Positions 46,059-54,877 are shown, counted from the stretch's first letter. The stretch: 64,000 bases of DNA from Mycobacterium paraseoulense (GCF_010731655.1 NZ_AP022619.1:4774001-4838000), one strand, 5' to 3'. Made by a program: numbers and translations. The notes: generated by a model from the letters alone, not told the origin.

Positions 46059-47405
46059 CTACCAGTTCGTGACGATGACCGTGTTGAGCAGCACCGCACC
46101 GGCGGCGTTGAGCCCCAGCCACGTCCGGTGCGACCGCACGGGCAGCAACGCGGGTGCCGCGGTGAGCCAGATGGTGAAGGGCAGCCAGATCCGCTCGACC
46201 TCGGCCTTGCTCAGCATGCTCAAATCCGCGCAGGCGATGGCGGCCAGCACGGCCAGCAGCAGCAGGTGGAACCCGGAGCGGCGCCGGATGGCCGCCCAGT
46301 CGAACACCCGGCTGACGCCGGCAACGCTGCCCAGCCCGATCGCGCACACCACGGACGCCAGGTTGGCCCAGCTCCAATAGGTAAACGGCCGGTCCTTGGC
46401 GATGCCCTGCCAATAGCGTTGCTGCACAAGGGTGTAGCCGTCAAACCAGTAGAACCCCGCGACGGCGAAGCTCGAGGCCACCGCCACCGCGGCCAGCGTC
46501 GCCGGGCCGAGCGCCCGCAGCGCCGCCCGCCAGTCCGCGGCCGATGCCAGCACCGCCAGGGCCGGCAGCCCCATCAACATCAGGCCGTAGTTGCAGAACA
46601 CGCCCCAACCCAGCAGCAGGCCCGCGGCGGCGGCCACCCACGCGGGGAACCGGCCGGGCCGGTGCACCGCCACGGCCAGCAGCGCGATGCCCCAGGCCGC
46701 GACCCCGGCGAAATATCCGTCGGCGGACACGGCGACCCAGATCGCCGTCGGCGCCACCGCGACGAACGGCGCGGCGCGGCGCGCGGTCTGCTCGTCCGCC
46801 AGCGCGCGGACCGCGATCAGCACCGCGGCGGCCGCGCTGCTCCCGACCAGCAGGCACAGCAGCCCCGCCCAGGCGCCCCCGTGCATGCCGATCCGGTCCA
46901 GCCACACGAACGTCAGCAACGCGCCGGGCGGATGGCCGGAGACGTGAGTGGTCCAGGAGTTCGGCTGGTAGTCGACGATCCGGCTCGAGAACGTGCGCAC
47001 CGCGGCGGGGATGTCGGTGATGCTGGGCACCTGTGACAGGTATTCGTCCCGGGTGGTCAGCCGGCCGGCGAAGCCGCGTTGCCAGCCGTCGATCATCGCC
47101 AGCGCGAACGCCCATCCGCACGCGGTGGCCCAGGTGCTCAGCGTCAGAACCCGCCACGAAAGACGTTGCGCCAGAACCGGTCCCCACACCACCGCGGCAA
47201 CCGCGATGGCGACGGCCGGGCCCGTGCCCCAGCTGGCGTGGACTTCCCAGGCGCCGAAAATCGGGGCGGCCCCGGTATGCGTGCCGAACCGCTCCTGCCC
47301 GACATCGGTGCGCGGCCGGACGCCAAGGTGCAGCCGCGGCAGCACGAAGGCCGCCGCCACCAGAACCACCCCGGCCGCGACGGCCGGCAACTCCCGACGT
47401 GTCAC
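46059..47405 (-). CDS. Polytopic membrane protein, possible GT-C type (Rv0541c)
   Basis: A 448-residue integral membrane protein with about ten hydrophobic helices. It has an extracytoplasmic N-terminal loop containing WEVHASWGTGPA and, further on, DYQPNSWTTHVSGHPPGALLTFVWLDR. The overall layout resembles GT-C glycosyltransferases, but no clear catalytic motif was identified. The GTG start at 47405 lies 11 nt after the menE stop, so it is probably cotranscribed with menE. Confidence 0.82.
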   Translation of the reverse strand: MTRRELPAVAAGVVLVAAAFVLPRLHLGVRPRTDVGQERFGTHTGAAPIFGAWEVHASWGTGPAVAIAVAAVVWGPVLAQRLSWRVLTLSTWATACGWAFALAMIDGWQRGFAGRLTTRDEYLSQVPSITDIPAAVRTFSSRIVDYQPNSWTTHVSGHPPGALLTFVWLDRIGMHGGAWAGLLCLLVGSSAAAAVLIAVRALADEQTARRAAPFVAVAPTAIWVAVSADGYFAGVAAWGIALLAVAVHRPGRFPAWVAAAAGLLLGWGVFCNYGLMLMGLPALAVLASAADWRAALRALGPATLAAVAVASSFAVAGFYWFDGYTLVQQRYWQGIAKDRPFTYWSWANLASVVCAIGLGSVAGVSRVFDWAAIRRRSGFHLLLLAVLAAIACADLSMLSKAEVERIWLPFTIWLTAAPALLPVRSHRTWLGLNAAGAVLLNTVIVTNW

Positions 47406-47416
47406 GGTCGACCAGC

Positions 47417-48499
47417 CTATTGATCGTCCGAACCGGCGAAGCGGCGCACCAACGCCGTCCGGTCGACCTTGCCGATGCCGCGTCGCGGCAACGCATCGAC
47501 GACGTGCAACTCGCGCGGCGCGGCGGTGGTGTCCAGGGTGCGCGCCACGTGCGCGCGCAGCGCGTCCAGTGTGGGCGCCGCGCACCCCTCGGGCACCACG
47601 ATCGCGGCGACCACCCGCTGACCCAGCCGGTCGTCGGCCAGGCCGAAGACCGCACAGTCCCCGACGGCGGGGTGACTGCCCAGCGCGGCCTCGACCAGCT
47701 GCGGCAGCACGGTCAACCCGCCCGTGCTGATCGCGTCGTCGGCGCGGCCCAGCACGGTCAGCACGCCCGACCCGTCGAGGACGCCGAGATCGTCGGTGCG
47801 GAACCAGCCCGGCTCGGCGAACGGGTCGGGGTCCACCGGGTTGCGGTAGCCCTTGGCCAGGGTTGCGCCGCCGAGCACGATGCGCCCGGCCTCCGCCACC
47901 CGGACCAGCACGCCGTCCAGGGGCACGCCGTCGTACACGCAGCCGCCGGCGGTCTCGCTCATGCCGTAGGTGCGGACCACGGCGATGCCGGCGGCCGCGG
48001 CGGCGTCGAGCACGCCCTGCGGGGCCGGCCCGCCGCCGAGCAGCACGGCGTCCAGTTCGGCGAGGGCGGCCGCGGCCGCCGGGTCGGTCAGCGCCTTGGC
48101 CAGCTGCGCGGCGACCAGTGCGGCATAGCGTCGGCCCGCGCTCAATCGCCTTATCGCACCGGGCAATTCGGCGACGTCGAAGCCGCCGGTGACGTCCAGC
48201 TCGACGGGCGCCGACCCGGCCAGCGCGCTGCGCACCAGCACCTGCAGCCCGGCGATGTGCTGCGGGGGCAATGCCAGCAGCCAACTGCCCGGCCCGCCGA
48301 GGCGGTCATGGGTGGCCCTGGCGCTGGCCGTCAGCGCGGCCGCGGTGAGCAGCGCGCCCTTGGGCGCACCGGTGGTTCCTGACGTCGTCACCACCAGGGC
48401 CACGTCGTCGTCGATGTCCTCGCCGACCCGCAGGGCCGCCCGCAGCGCGTCCGAGCCGGGGGAGAGGGCGACCAGCGCGGCCTCGCGGCCCTCGAGCAC
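47417..48499 (-). CDS. menE: O-succinylbenzoate-CoA ligase
   Basis: Adenylate-forming enzyme that activates o-succinylbenzoate with CoA in menaquinone synthesis. It has 360 residues from the GTG at 48499. The AMP motif is VVTTSGTTGAPKGALLT, then TYGMSETAGG, GWFRTDDLG, and the catalytic Lys in RRGIGKVDR. The frame stays open upstream, encoding VLRALTVPPGSAVSSLLPAL, which resembles the N-terminus of other actinobacterial MenE proteins. There the only candidate start at the gene junction is an ATA at 48571, overlapping the upstream stop (ATAG). The true start is therefore uncertain. Confidence 0.92.
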   Translation of the reverse strand: MLEGREAALVALSPGSDALRAALRVGEDIDDDVALVVTTSGTTGAPKGALLTAAALTASARATHDRLGGPGSWLLALPPQHIAGLQVLVRSALAGSAPVELDVTGGFDVAELPGAIRRLSAGRRYAALVAAQLAKALTDPAAAAALAELDAVLLGGGPAPQGVLDAAAAAGIAVVRTYGMSETAGGCVYDGVPLDGVLVRVAEAGRIVLGGATLAKGYRNPVDPDPFAEPGWFRTDDLGVLDGSGVLTVLGRADDAISTGGLTVLPQLVEAALGSHPAVGDCAVFGLADDRLGQRVVAAIVVPEGCAAPTLDALRAHVARTLDTTAAPRELHVVDALPRRGIGKVDRTALVRRFAGSDDQ

Positions 48500-48567
48500 C
48501 CGCTCCAGCGCGGGCAGCAGCGACGAGACGGCCGAGCCCGGCGGGACCGTGAGGGCGCGCAGTACGG

Positions 48568-48870
48568 CTATGCGGGGTCCTCGGCCTGCTCCGCGTCGTC
48601 GAACGGCCAGCCCTGGGCCGCCAACCGGAGCCGTACCCGCTCGACGTCGTCGGGCGTCGGGAGCTCGTCGGTGATCTGGGTGATCAGCACCCCGATGTCC
48701 ACGTCGTCGAACTCGCCGCGCCGGATCAGCTCGCTAGCCACCTCTTTGACCGCGTCGTTGGACATCCGGCGGGCCAGCAGCGCGAGCACCGGAAAGGTGT
48801 CCGTCGGCGGGACGCCTTCCGGGTATCCCGCGCGAAGCCACGAGACGATCGAGTTGAGAAATCCGTTCAC
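48568..48870 (-). CDS. DUF3349 protein (Rv0543c type)
   Basis: A 100-residue small helical protein (MNGFLNSIVSWLRAGYPEGVP, RRMSNDAVKEVASELIRRGE, DIGVLITQITDELPTPDDVERVR). It belongs to the DUF3349 family common in mycobacteria. It lies directly upstream of menE and its stop overlaps the possible extended menE start. Function unknown. Confidence 0.88.
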   Translation of the reverse strand: MNGFLNSIVSWLRAGYPEGVPPTDTFPVLALLARRMSNDAVKEVASELIRRGEFDDVDIGVLITQITDELPTPDDVERVRLRLAAQGWPFDDAEQAEDPA

Positions 48871-48926
48871 GCTGGTACAACTCCCCCCGGTGTACGGCGC
48901 GGTAACGCGGTGGGCATCCGTCGATG

Positions 48927-49226
48927 CTACTTGGGTTTTGCTCCGAGGAACGCCGTGCCGGTGTGGTGGGCGATGAAGTCCCGGGAGATGTAAAGCAGGG
49001 CGAAGGCGATCACCAGCAGTACGGCCGCATAGATCAGCCAGGCGAGCGCGAGCAGCGCCGGGTTCTTCTGTGGCGGGCCGCCGTGGGTGCCGCCCTGCCC
49101 GGCGCCGACCGCGTGGAATCGCAGCCCCAGGGCGAACAGCCCCGGCAACGCGGCGCCGGCCAGCATGGAGAAGAGCAGGATCTTGAGGGATGCCTGGTAG
49201 TTGAACCAGTCGCTGAAGTGACTCAT
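48927..49226 (-). CDS. Small membrane protein downstream of pitA (Rv0544c type)
   Basis: A 99-residue protein with two membrane helices (LKILLFSMLAGAALPGLFALGL and LLALAWLIYAAVLLVIAFALLYI) separated by a Gly-rich loop. Its ATG overlaps the pitA stop (ATGA), so it is coupled to the phosphate transporter and may be an accessory of it. Function unknown. Confidence 0.85.
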   Translation of the reverse strand: MSHFSDWFNYQASLKILLFSMLAGAALPGLFALGLRFHAVGAGQGGTHGGPPQKNPALLALAWLIYAAVLLVIAFALLYISRDFIAHHTGTAFLGAKPK

Positions 49227-50467
49227 CAAGCGTTCGCCTTCATCGTGGGGTCGTCGGAGTCGTACCGGCCGATCACGCCGCTGCCGTTCGTCGGGTGAAC
49301 GTCCGATGGCGGCTCGTGCTCGGCCGAATCCTGCAGCCCCGCGGTCAGGTCGCCCTTCCATTCGGCATTGACGTTGTTGTGGTCCACCTTGACCTTGCGC
49401 GACCGGATGTAGATGGTCGCCGAGACCGCGATCAGTAGTCCGAAGCCGACGACGGCGCCGGGGTAGCCGCCGATCAGGTGCACGATCCAGTAGGTGATCG
49501 CACCGACCAGCCCGGCCAGCGGCAGCGTCACCAGCCAGGCGACGCCCATGCGGCCGGCGACGCCCCAGCGGACCTCCCCGCCGGGCTTGCCGAGCCCACT
49601 GCCCAGTACCGAGCCCGTGCAGACCTGGGTGGTCGACAGCGCGTAGCCGAAGTGGGTGGACAGGAGAATCACCGCGGCCGAGGACGACTCGGCGGCCATG
49701 CCCTGGGGAGACTGGATCTCGACCAGCCCCTTGCCGAGGGTGCGGATGATCCGCCAGCCGCCCAGGTAGGTGCCCGCAGCCATGGACACCGCGCAAGCGA
49801 CGATGACCCACAGGGGTGGCATCGCGGCGTTTCTGCTGATCGAGCCGTAGGACATCAGGGCCAGGAAGATGATGCCCATCGTCTTCTGCGCGTCGCCGGT
49901 CCCGTGTGCCAGCGAGACCAGCGATGCCGAGCCCCACTGGCCGTACCGAAATCCGGACTCGGTGCGTTGGGTCGGGATGCCGCGGGTGATCCGGTACACG
50001 AGCCAGGTCGCGATCGCCCCCACGGCGATGGCCAGGATCGCGGCCACCACGGCCGGGATGAGTACGTGCGATACCAGGCCCTTCCAGATCACCCCGTGCC
50101 CGCCGACCGCGGCGATGGTGGCGCCGACGATGCCGCCGATCAGGGCGTGCGACGAGCTGGAGGGGATGCCGAAGAGCCACGTCAGCAGGTTCCACACGAT
50201 GCCGCCGACGAGGCCGGCGAACACCAGCTCCAGCGTCACGATGTGGCCGTCGATCAAGCCCTTGGCGATCGTGGCGGCGACGGCGGTGGACATGAACGCG
50301 CCCACCAGATTCAGCACCGCGGACAGCGCGACCGCCACCTTGGGCTTGAGGGCGCCGCTGGCGATGGAGGTTGCCATCGCGTTGCCGGTGTCGTGGAAGC
50401 CGTTGGTGAAATCGAAAGCGAGTGCCGTGATTACGACAATGATCAAGAGGAACAATTGGATGTTCAC
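49226..50467 (-). CDS. pitA: Low-affinity inorganic phosphate transporter
   Basis: A 413-residue PiT-family phosphate permease with two half-domains. The signature is ALAFDFTNGFHDTGNAMATSI in the first half and the related SLAHGTGDAQKTMGIIFLA in the second. About ten membrane helices. It takes up phosphate with metal and proton coupling. It is followed by a coupled small membrane protein, as in Rv0545c-Rv0544c. Confidence 0.93.
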   Translation of the reverse strand: MNIQLFLLIIVVITALAFDFTNGFHDTGNAMATSIASGALKPKVAVALSAVLNLVGAFMSTAVAATIAKGLIDGHIVTLELVFAGLVGGIVWNLLTWLFGIPSSSSHALIGGIVGATIAAVGGHGVIWKGLVSHVLIPAVVAAILAIAVGAIATWLVYRITRGIPTQRTESGFRYGQWGSASLVSLAHGTGDAQKTMGIIFLALMSYGSISRNAAMPPLWVIVACAVSMAAGTYLGGWRIIRTLGKGLVEIQSPQGMAAESSSAAVILLSTHFGYALSTTQVCTGSVLGSGLGKPGGEVRWGVAGRMGVAWLVTLPLAGLVGAITYWIVHLIGGYPGAVVGFGLLIAVSATIYIRSRKVKVDHNNVNAEWKGDLTAGLQDSAEHEPPSDVHPTNGSGVIGRYDSDDPTMKANA

Positions 50468-50575
50468 AGCGCCTGATTCTCGTAGTTGGGAGATTCGATT
50501 GTCGAATGGTGGAGAGGTCGAATCGCGGGTGTACCTCGACTTGTCGTCAGATGTTAGCCCCTAGTTAACCGGTAA

Positions 50576-50971
50576 TTACTGCTGATCACCGCGGGTGTCG
50601 CGGCGCAGCGGGTGGTCCGGCGGGATCTGAATGAAGATCAGCGTGACGCCGTCGGGGTCCGTCACGTGCATCTCGTATAGGCCCCACGGTTCCCGGCGCG
50701 CCTCGCGGGCGATCTCGACGCCCCGGCTCCGAAGCTCGGCCTGGGTCGCCTCGATGTCGCGGACCTGTAGCCACAGCGCGCCGGGGAAGGGCCCCCGGGA
50801 GTGGTCGGGGGAGCCGTAGCCCGCCAGCTCGAGCAACGACTGGCCGGCGAAAAAGACTGTGCCGCCGCCGTATTCGCGGGCTATCGCGAGCCCGATCTGG
50901 TCCCGGTAAAACGCCAACGACTGCTGATAGTCGGCCGGCCGGAACAGCATCCGGCTGGCCAGGATCTCCAT
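50576..50971 (-). CDS. Glyoxalase/VOC family protein (Rv0546c type)
   Basis: A 131-residue VOC-fold protein with two beta-alpha-beta-beta-beta modules (SRMLFRPADYQQSLAFYRDQIGLAI and HVTDPDGVTLIFIQIP). The second module has the typical Glu/His metal-site region. It may be a dioxygenase or isomerase; the substrate is unknown. It is 27 bp downstream of the SDR gene and probably cotranscribed with it. Confidence 0.85.
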   Translation of the reverse strand: MEILASRMLFRPADYQQSLAFYRDQIGLAIAREYGGGTVFFAGQSLLELAGYGSPDHSRGPFPGALWLQVRDIEATQAELRSRGVEIAREARREPWGLYEMHVTDPDGVTLIFIQIPPDHPLRRDTRGDQQ

Positions 50972-50998
50972 GACGTCGTGTCTATCACACGCGCCGGT

Positions 50999-51895
50999 TC
51001 AGCAACCGGTTTCGCGGTTGGGCTGAATTCGCTGGCGTTGCATGAGCGCGTTGACGAAGCGCGGCCCGAAGGTGTCCAGCGCCTTGGCGGCGATCGCCAT
51101 CCGGGGCGCGATCCGCACCGGCCGGGTGCGGGCGGCGGTCAGCATCCATTCGGCGGCCTCTTCCGACGTGAGCGCGGGCATGCCCTCGTAGGCCTTCGTC
51201 GGCGCGATCATCGGCGTGGCCACCAGCGGGTAGTACAGCGTCGTCGAATGCACGCCCTTCTGTCCCCACTCGGTTTCCACGACGCGACTCACCGCCGACA
51301 GCGCCGCCTTCGACGCGTTGTACACGGCGAACAGCGGCGACGCCTCGGACAGCACGCCCCACGTGGAGACGTTGATGATGTGGCCGTCGCCGCGCTCGAG
51401 CATCCCGGGGGCCAGACCGCGGATCAGCCGCAACGGCGCGTAGTAGTTGAGCACCATGGTCCGCTCCACGTCGTGCCAGCGCTGCAGCGACTCGGCCAGC
51501 GGCCGGCGGATGGACCGGCCGGCGTTGTTGATCAGGATGTCCACCCCGCCCAGACGCTTTTCGACGTCGGCGACCAGCGCGTCGACCGCGTCCATGTCGG
51601 AGACGTCGCACGGCATCGGCAGCGCGGCGCCGCCCGACGCGGTGATCCGATCCGCGAGCGCGTCCAGCAGTTCTTGCCGCCGGGCGACCACGGCCACCGT
51701 CGCGCCCTCGCGGGCCAGCAGCTCGGCCGCGGCCTCGCCGATGCCCGACGACGCCCCGGTGAGCAGGATGCGCTTGCCGTCGAGGTCCACCGGCTTCATG
51801 GCGGGGCGGTTGACCAGCACTTGCGGGGCCATCGGGGGCCGCATCGTGGCCAGCACGAGTTGATCGGTCAAGCGGCGCAGGGGACTCTTGCTCAC
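50999..51895 (-). CDS. Short-chain dehydrogenase/reductase (Rv0547c type)
   Basis: A 298-residue classical SDR. The cofactor motif is LLTGASSGIGEAAAELLA, then INNAGRSIRR, and the catalytic Ser and YxxxK lie in INVSTWGVLSE and VYNASKAALSAV. The C-terminal extension is typical of the mycobacterial SDRs acting on lipids or ketones. The substrate is unknown. It is on the same strand as the VOC gene downstream and menB upstream. Confidence 0.9.
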   Translation of the reverse strand: MSKSPLRRLTDQLVLATMRPPMAPQVLVNRPAMKPVDLDGKRILLTGASSGIGEAAAELLAREGATVAVVARRQELLDALADRITASGGAALPMPCDVSDMDAVDALVADVEKRLGGVDILINNAGRSIRRPLAESLQRWHDVERTMVLNYYAPLRLIRGLAPGMLERGDGHIINVSTWGVLSEASPLFAVYNASKAALSAVSRVVETEWGQKGVHSTTLYYPLVATPMIAPTKAYEGMPALTSEEAAEWMLTAARTRPVRIAPRMAIAAKALDTFGPRFVNALMQRQRIQPNRETGC

Positions 51896-51935
51896 GTGGG
51901 GAGTCTAGGGGCGGCCCCCGCCGCCCCCGTCGACG

Positions 51936-52838
51936 CTAGAAGTAGCGAGGGAACCGGCTCCAGTCCGGTGGCCGCTTCTCCAGGAAGGCGTCGCGGCCCT
52001 CCACGGCCTCGTCGGTCATGTAGGCGAGCCGGGTGGCCTCGCCCGCGAACAGCTGCTGACCGACCAGCCCGTCGTCGAGCAGGTTGAAGGCGAACTTCAG
52101 CATCCGTTGGGCCTGTGGGGATTTGGCGTTGATCTCCGCCGCCCACGCGATCGCCTCCTGCTCCAGGTCGGCGTGGTCGACGACCGCGTTGACCGCCCCC
52201 ATGTGGTGCATCTGCTCGGCGGTGTAGGCGCGGCCGAGGAAGAAGATCTCGCGCGCGAACTTCTGGCCCACCTGACGCGCCAGATACGCGCTGCCGTACC
52301 CGCCGTCGAAGCTGCCGACGTCGGCGTCGGTCTGCTTGAAGCGGGCGTGCTCGCGGCTGGCCAGGGTGAGGTCGCAGACCACGTGCAGGCTGTGCCCGCC
52401 GCCGGCCGCCCACCCGTTGACCAGGCAGATGACCACCTTGGGCATGAACCGGATCAGCCGCTGCACCTCGAGGATGTGCAGCCGGCCGGCGCGGGCGGTG
52501 TCGACGGTGTCCGCGGTCTCGCCGGACGCGTACTGGTAGCCGCTGCGGCCGCGGATGCGCTGATCGCCGCCGGAGCAGAACGCCCAGCCGCCGTCTTTGG
52601 GGGAGGGGCCGTTGCCGGTCAGCAACACCACGCCCACGTCCGGGGACATCCGGGCGTGGTCGAGCACCCGGTACAGCTCGTCGACGGTGTGCGGCCGAAA
52701 CGCGTTGCGCACCTCGGGGCGGTCGAACGCCACCCGCACGGTCGCGTCGGTGACGTGGCGGTGGTAGGTGATGTCGGTCAGCTCGTCGAACCCGGCCACC
52801 GCCCGCCAGGACTGCGCGTCGAAGGGGTTGTCTGTCAA
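51936..52838 (-). CDS. menB: 1,4-dihydroxy-2-naphthoyl-CoA synthase
   Basis: Crotonase-family enzyme that cyclises o-succinylbenzoyl-CoA. From ADATVRVAFDRPEVRNAF through DGGWAFCSGGDQRIRG, the oxyanion loop NGWAAGGGHSLHVVCDLTLAS and KQTDADVGSFDGGYGS to the end RPPDWSRFPRYF, it is nearly identical to M. tuberculosis MenB. I chose the TTG at 52838 (LTDNPFDAQ) because AGGAG precedes it and it does not overlap the upstream gene; a TTG at 52865 is also open. It has 300 residues. Confidence 0.95.
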   Translation of the reverse strand: MTDNPFDAQSWRAVAGFDELTDITYHRHVTDATVRVAFDRPEVRNAFRPHTVDELYRVLDHARMSPDVGVVLLTGNGPSPKDGGWAFCSGGDQRIRGRSGYQYASGETADTVDTARAGRLHILEVQRLIRFMPKVVICLVNGWAAGGGHSLHVVCDLTLASREHARFKQTDADVGSFDGGYGSAYLARQVGQKFAREIFFLGRAYTAEQMHHMGAVNAVVDHADLEQEAIAWAAEINAKSPQAQRMLKFAFNLLDDGLVGQQLFAGEATRLAYMTDEAVEGRDAFLEKRPPDWSRFPRYF

Positions 52839-52851
52839 GGTGTTTGAACTC

Positions 52852-53307
52852 CTATACCGGGTCAAGGCGGAACACGGCGCAGCGGCCGGCCAGGGCCTCG
52901 AACTCCTCGGGGCGGCCCTCGGTGACGAGCCCGGCCCGCTTCATGAAGCCGACGCCCGTCGGCACCTCGGCGGGGAAGGCCCGCAGGATCGGCCGGGCGT
53001 CGTCGGCGGGCAGCTCGGCCATCCGCACCCGCTGGACGTGACGGCCCCGCGCGATCGTCGCCTCGGGCGTGGCGCGGACGTTGGCAACCCAGTCCGCCCC
53101 CGGGAACCCGGCGACGACGTACTGCCGCCCGTCGACCGTCATGGGCGTCACCGGGGTCGAGCGCGCCGCGCCCGACTTGCGGCCCGTCACCGTCAACACG
53201 ACGGGACTCTCGCCGCCGAAACTCAGTCCCAGCCGCGACATCTGGATGAAGACCTTGTTGGCCGGCTTCAACCACCACGGCGGCTTGATCGATTTGCCGC
53301 TTCCCAT
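52852..53307 (-). CDS. F420-type nitroreductase family protein
   Basis: A 151-residue split-barrel protein of the deazaflavin-dependent oxidoreductase family (LTVTGRKSGAARSTPVTPMTVDGRQYVVAGFPGADWVANVRATPEA). It likely binds F420 or a related cofactor. ATG 53307 is preferred over an open extension to 53637. It sits directly upstream of menB, its TAG forming part of menB's Shine-Dalgarno region. M. tuberculosis carries vapBC3 near here instead, as I recall. Confidence 0.83.
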   Translation of the reverse strand: MGSGKSIKPPWWLKPANKVFIQMSRLGLSFGGESPVVLTVTGRKSGAARSTPVTPMTVDGRQYVVAGFPGADWVANVRATPEATIARGRHVQRVRMAELPADDARPILRAFPAEVPTGVGFMKRAGLVTEGRPEEFEALAGRCAVFRLDPV

Positions 53308-53318
53308 AGGCAGCGACG

Positions 53319-54239
53319 TTACCTCTGAAAGGGCTCGACCCCACGGTGCTGGGGTTCCGCCGTGCCGACGGCGTCCAGCCTTTCCCGCGCGTCGGCGCCG
53401 AGGGTGACGGTCCCCGCGGCGAGGTTCTCCTGCAGGTGCGCGACGGATCGCGTGCCCGGTATCAACAACGTGTTCGGCACGTGCGCCAGCAGCCACGCCA
53501 ACCCGACCTGGGCGCCCGTGACGCCGAGCTCGCCGGCGATCTCGGCCACCACCGGGTGGTCGGCGACCTTCGGGAAACCGGGAAATGACGAGCCCAGCGG
53601 GAAGTAGGGCACCCACGCGACGCCTTCGGCCGCGCACAGCTCGAGCGCGTCCTCCTGCGAACGGTCGAGCAGGCTGTAGGCGTTCTGCACGCAGACGATG
53701 CCCGCGGGCAACGCCCGCCGCACCACGTCGACCGGCACGGCGCTGATGCCGATCGCGCCGACCTTGCCCTCGTCGCGCAGCGCGATCATCTCGGCGAGTT
53801 GGTCGTCGAGGTCGACGACCTGGTCACCTTCGGCGGCCACGCCGGGCCCGAGGTCCATGCGCCGCAGGTTCACCACCGGAATGCGGTCGAGGCCGAGCTG
53901 GCGCAGATCGTCCTCGACGGCGGCGCGCAGCTCCGCGGGCTTTTGTGCGGCGGCCAGGGGTATCGGTTGTTCGCCGGTGTATCGCGCACCGACCTTGCTG
54001 ACGATGACGAGGTCGTCGGGGTAGGGGGCCAGCGCCGCGCGGATCCGGCGGTTCACCTCGCCGGGACCGTAGAACGACGCGGTGTCGATGTGGTTGACGC
54101 CGAGTTCGACCGCCCGGCGCAGCACCGCGGCCGCCTCGTCCGCGGACGTTTCGAAGAGTTGCATGGCGCCATAGCCGACGCGAGCGACGGTCGACGCGCC
54201 GATGATTCCGAGACCGCCGGGCTGTGGTTTGTCCGTCAT
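53319..54239 (-). CDS. Aldo/keto reductase
   Basis: A 306-residue NADPH-dependent oxidoreductase with a TIM-barrel. Conserved are NHIDTASFYGPGEVNRRI (Asp and Tyr of the tetrad) and LVIVSKVGARY (Lys). The usual His strand is replaced by PVVNLRRMDLG, with Arg where classical AKRs have His; related actinobacterial AKRs share such changes. Preceded by GAGGGAG at ATG 54239. Divergent from the TetR gene, which probably represses it through two palindromes in the shared promoter. Confidence 0.88.
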   Translation of the reverse strand: MTDKPQPGGLGIIGASTVARVGYGAMQLFETSADEAAAVLRRAVELGVNHIDTASFYGPGEVNRRIRAALAPYPDDLVIVSKVGARYTGEQPIPLAAAQKPAELRAAVEDDLRQLGLDRIPVVNLRRMDLGPGVAAEGDQVVDLDDQLAEMIALRDEGKVGAIGISAVPVDVVRRALPAGIVCVQNAYSLLDRSQEDALELCAAEGVAWVPYFPLGSSFPGFPKVADHPVVAEIAGELGVTGAQVGLAWLLAHVPNTLLIPGTRSVAHLQENLAAGTVTLGADARERLDAVGTAEPQHRGVEPFQR

Positions 54240-54268
54240 GGTGCTCCCTCGTGTCACACTGGAGAAAT

Positions 54269-54284
54269 GCGGAGGATCCTCCGC
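54269..54284. promoter_or_regulatory. Perfect 16-bp palindrome, operator 1
   Basis: GCGGAGGATCCTCCGC reads the same on both strands. It lies between the divergent aldo/keto reductase and TetR genes, about 30 bp before the reductase start. A second copy is centred 35 bp away. Likely a TetR dimer site. Confidence 0.75.
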
Positions 54285-54304
54285 TTACCCGAGCGTAGCA
54301 GAAA

Positions 54305-54318
54305 CGGAGGATCCTCCG
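54305..54318. promoter_or_regulatory. Perfect 14-bp palindrome, operator 2, overlapping the TetR ribosome site
   Basis: CGGAGGATCCTCCG repeats the core of operator 1. It ends one base before the TTG start of the TetR gene, and its GGAGG is that gene's only Shine-Dalgarno. As RNA it could fold on itself and hide the ribosome site. Confidence 0.75.
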
Positions 54319-54319
54319 C

Positions 54320-54877
54320 TTGCCTGGACCGAGTCGATCCGACGCCCGCCGCAACCGCGAGCGGCTGCTCGAGGTGGCGACGGCGGCGTTCACGTCCGCG
54401 GAGGGGCAACCCGTGTCGCTCGAGTCGATCGCGCGGGAGGCCGGCGTCGGGATCGGCACGCTCTACCGCCATTTCCCCAACCGGGAGGCGCTCGTCGAGG
54501 CGATCTACCGCGCCGAGCTCGCCGAAGTCGCCGCGTCGGCCGAACGGCTGGTCAAGCGGCATCCGCCGAGGATTGCCCTGCGGCGGTGGATGGACCGTTA
54601 CGCCGGCTTTGTGGCGGCCAAGCGCGGAATGGCCGAGTCGCTGCACGCGATGTTCGACTCCGGCGCCATGCAGCCCAGCCAGACCCGCGACAGCATCGTG
54701 GGCGCCGTCGACCTGCTGCTGCGGGCCGGCGCCGACGACGGCAGCCTGCGCCCCGACGTCCGGGCCGACGACGTGGTGTCGAGCCTGATCGGCATCTTCT
54801 TGGCCAGCGGATCGCCCGAGCAGACGGGCCGCATGCTCGACCTGCTGGCGGCGGGCATCTCTGCGCCTCGAACGTGA
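54320..54877 (+). CDS. TetR family transcriptional regulator
   Basis: A 185-residue regulator. The N-terminal HTH is RNRERLLEVATAAF...VSLESIAREAGVGIGTLYRHFPNREALVEAIY, followed by an all-helical ligand domain of the TetR_C type found with SbtR-like repressors. The TTG start at 54320 uses the GGAGG inside operator 2. It is divergent from the aldo/keto reductase and most likely represses it and itself. The inducer is unknown. Confidence 0.9.
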   Translation: MPGPSRSDARRNRERLLEVATAAFTSAEGQPVSLESIAREAGVGIGTLYRHFPNREALVEAIYRAELAEVAASAERLVKRHPPRIALRRWMDRYAGFVAAKRGMAESLHAMFDSGAMQPSQTRDSIVGAVDLLLRAGADDGSLRPDVRADDVVSSLIGIFLASGSPEQTGRMLDLLAAGISAPRT

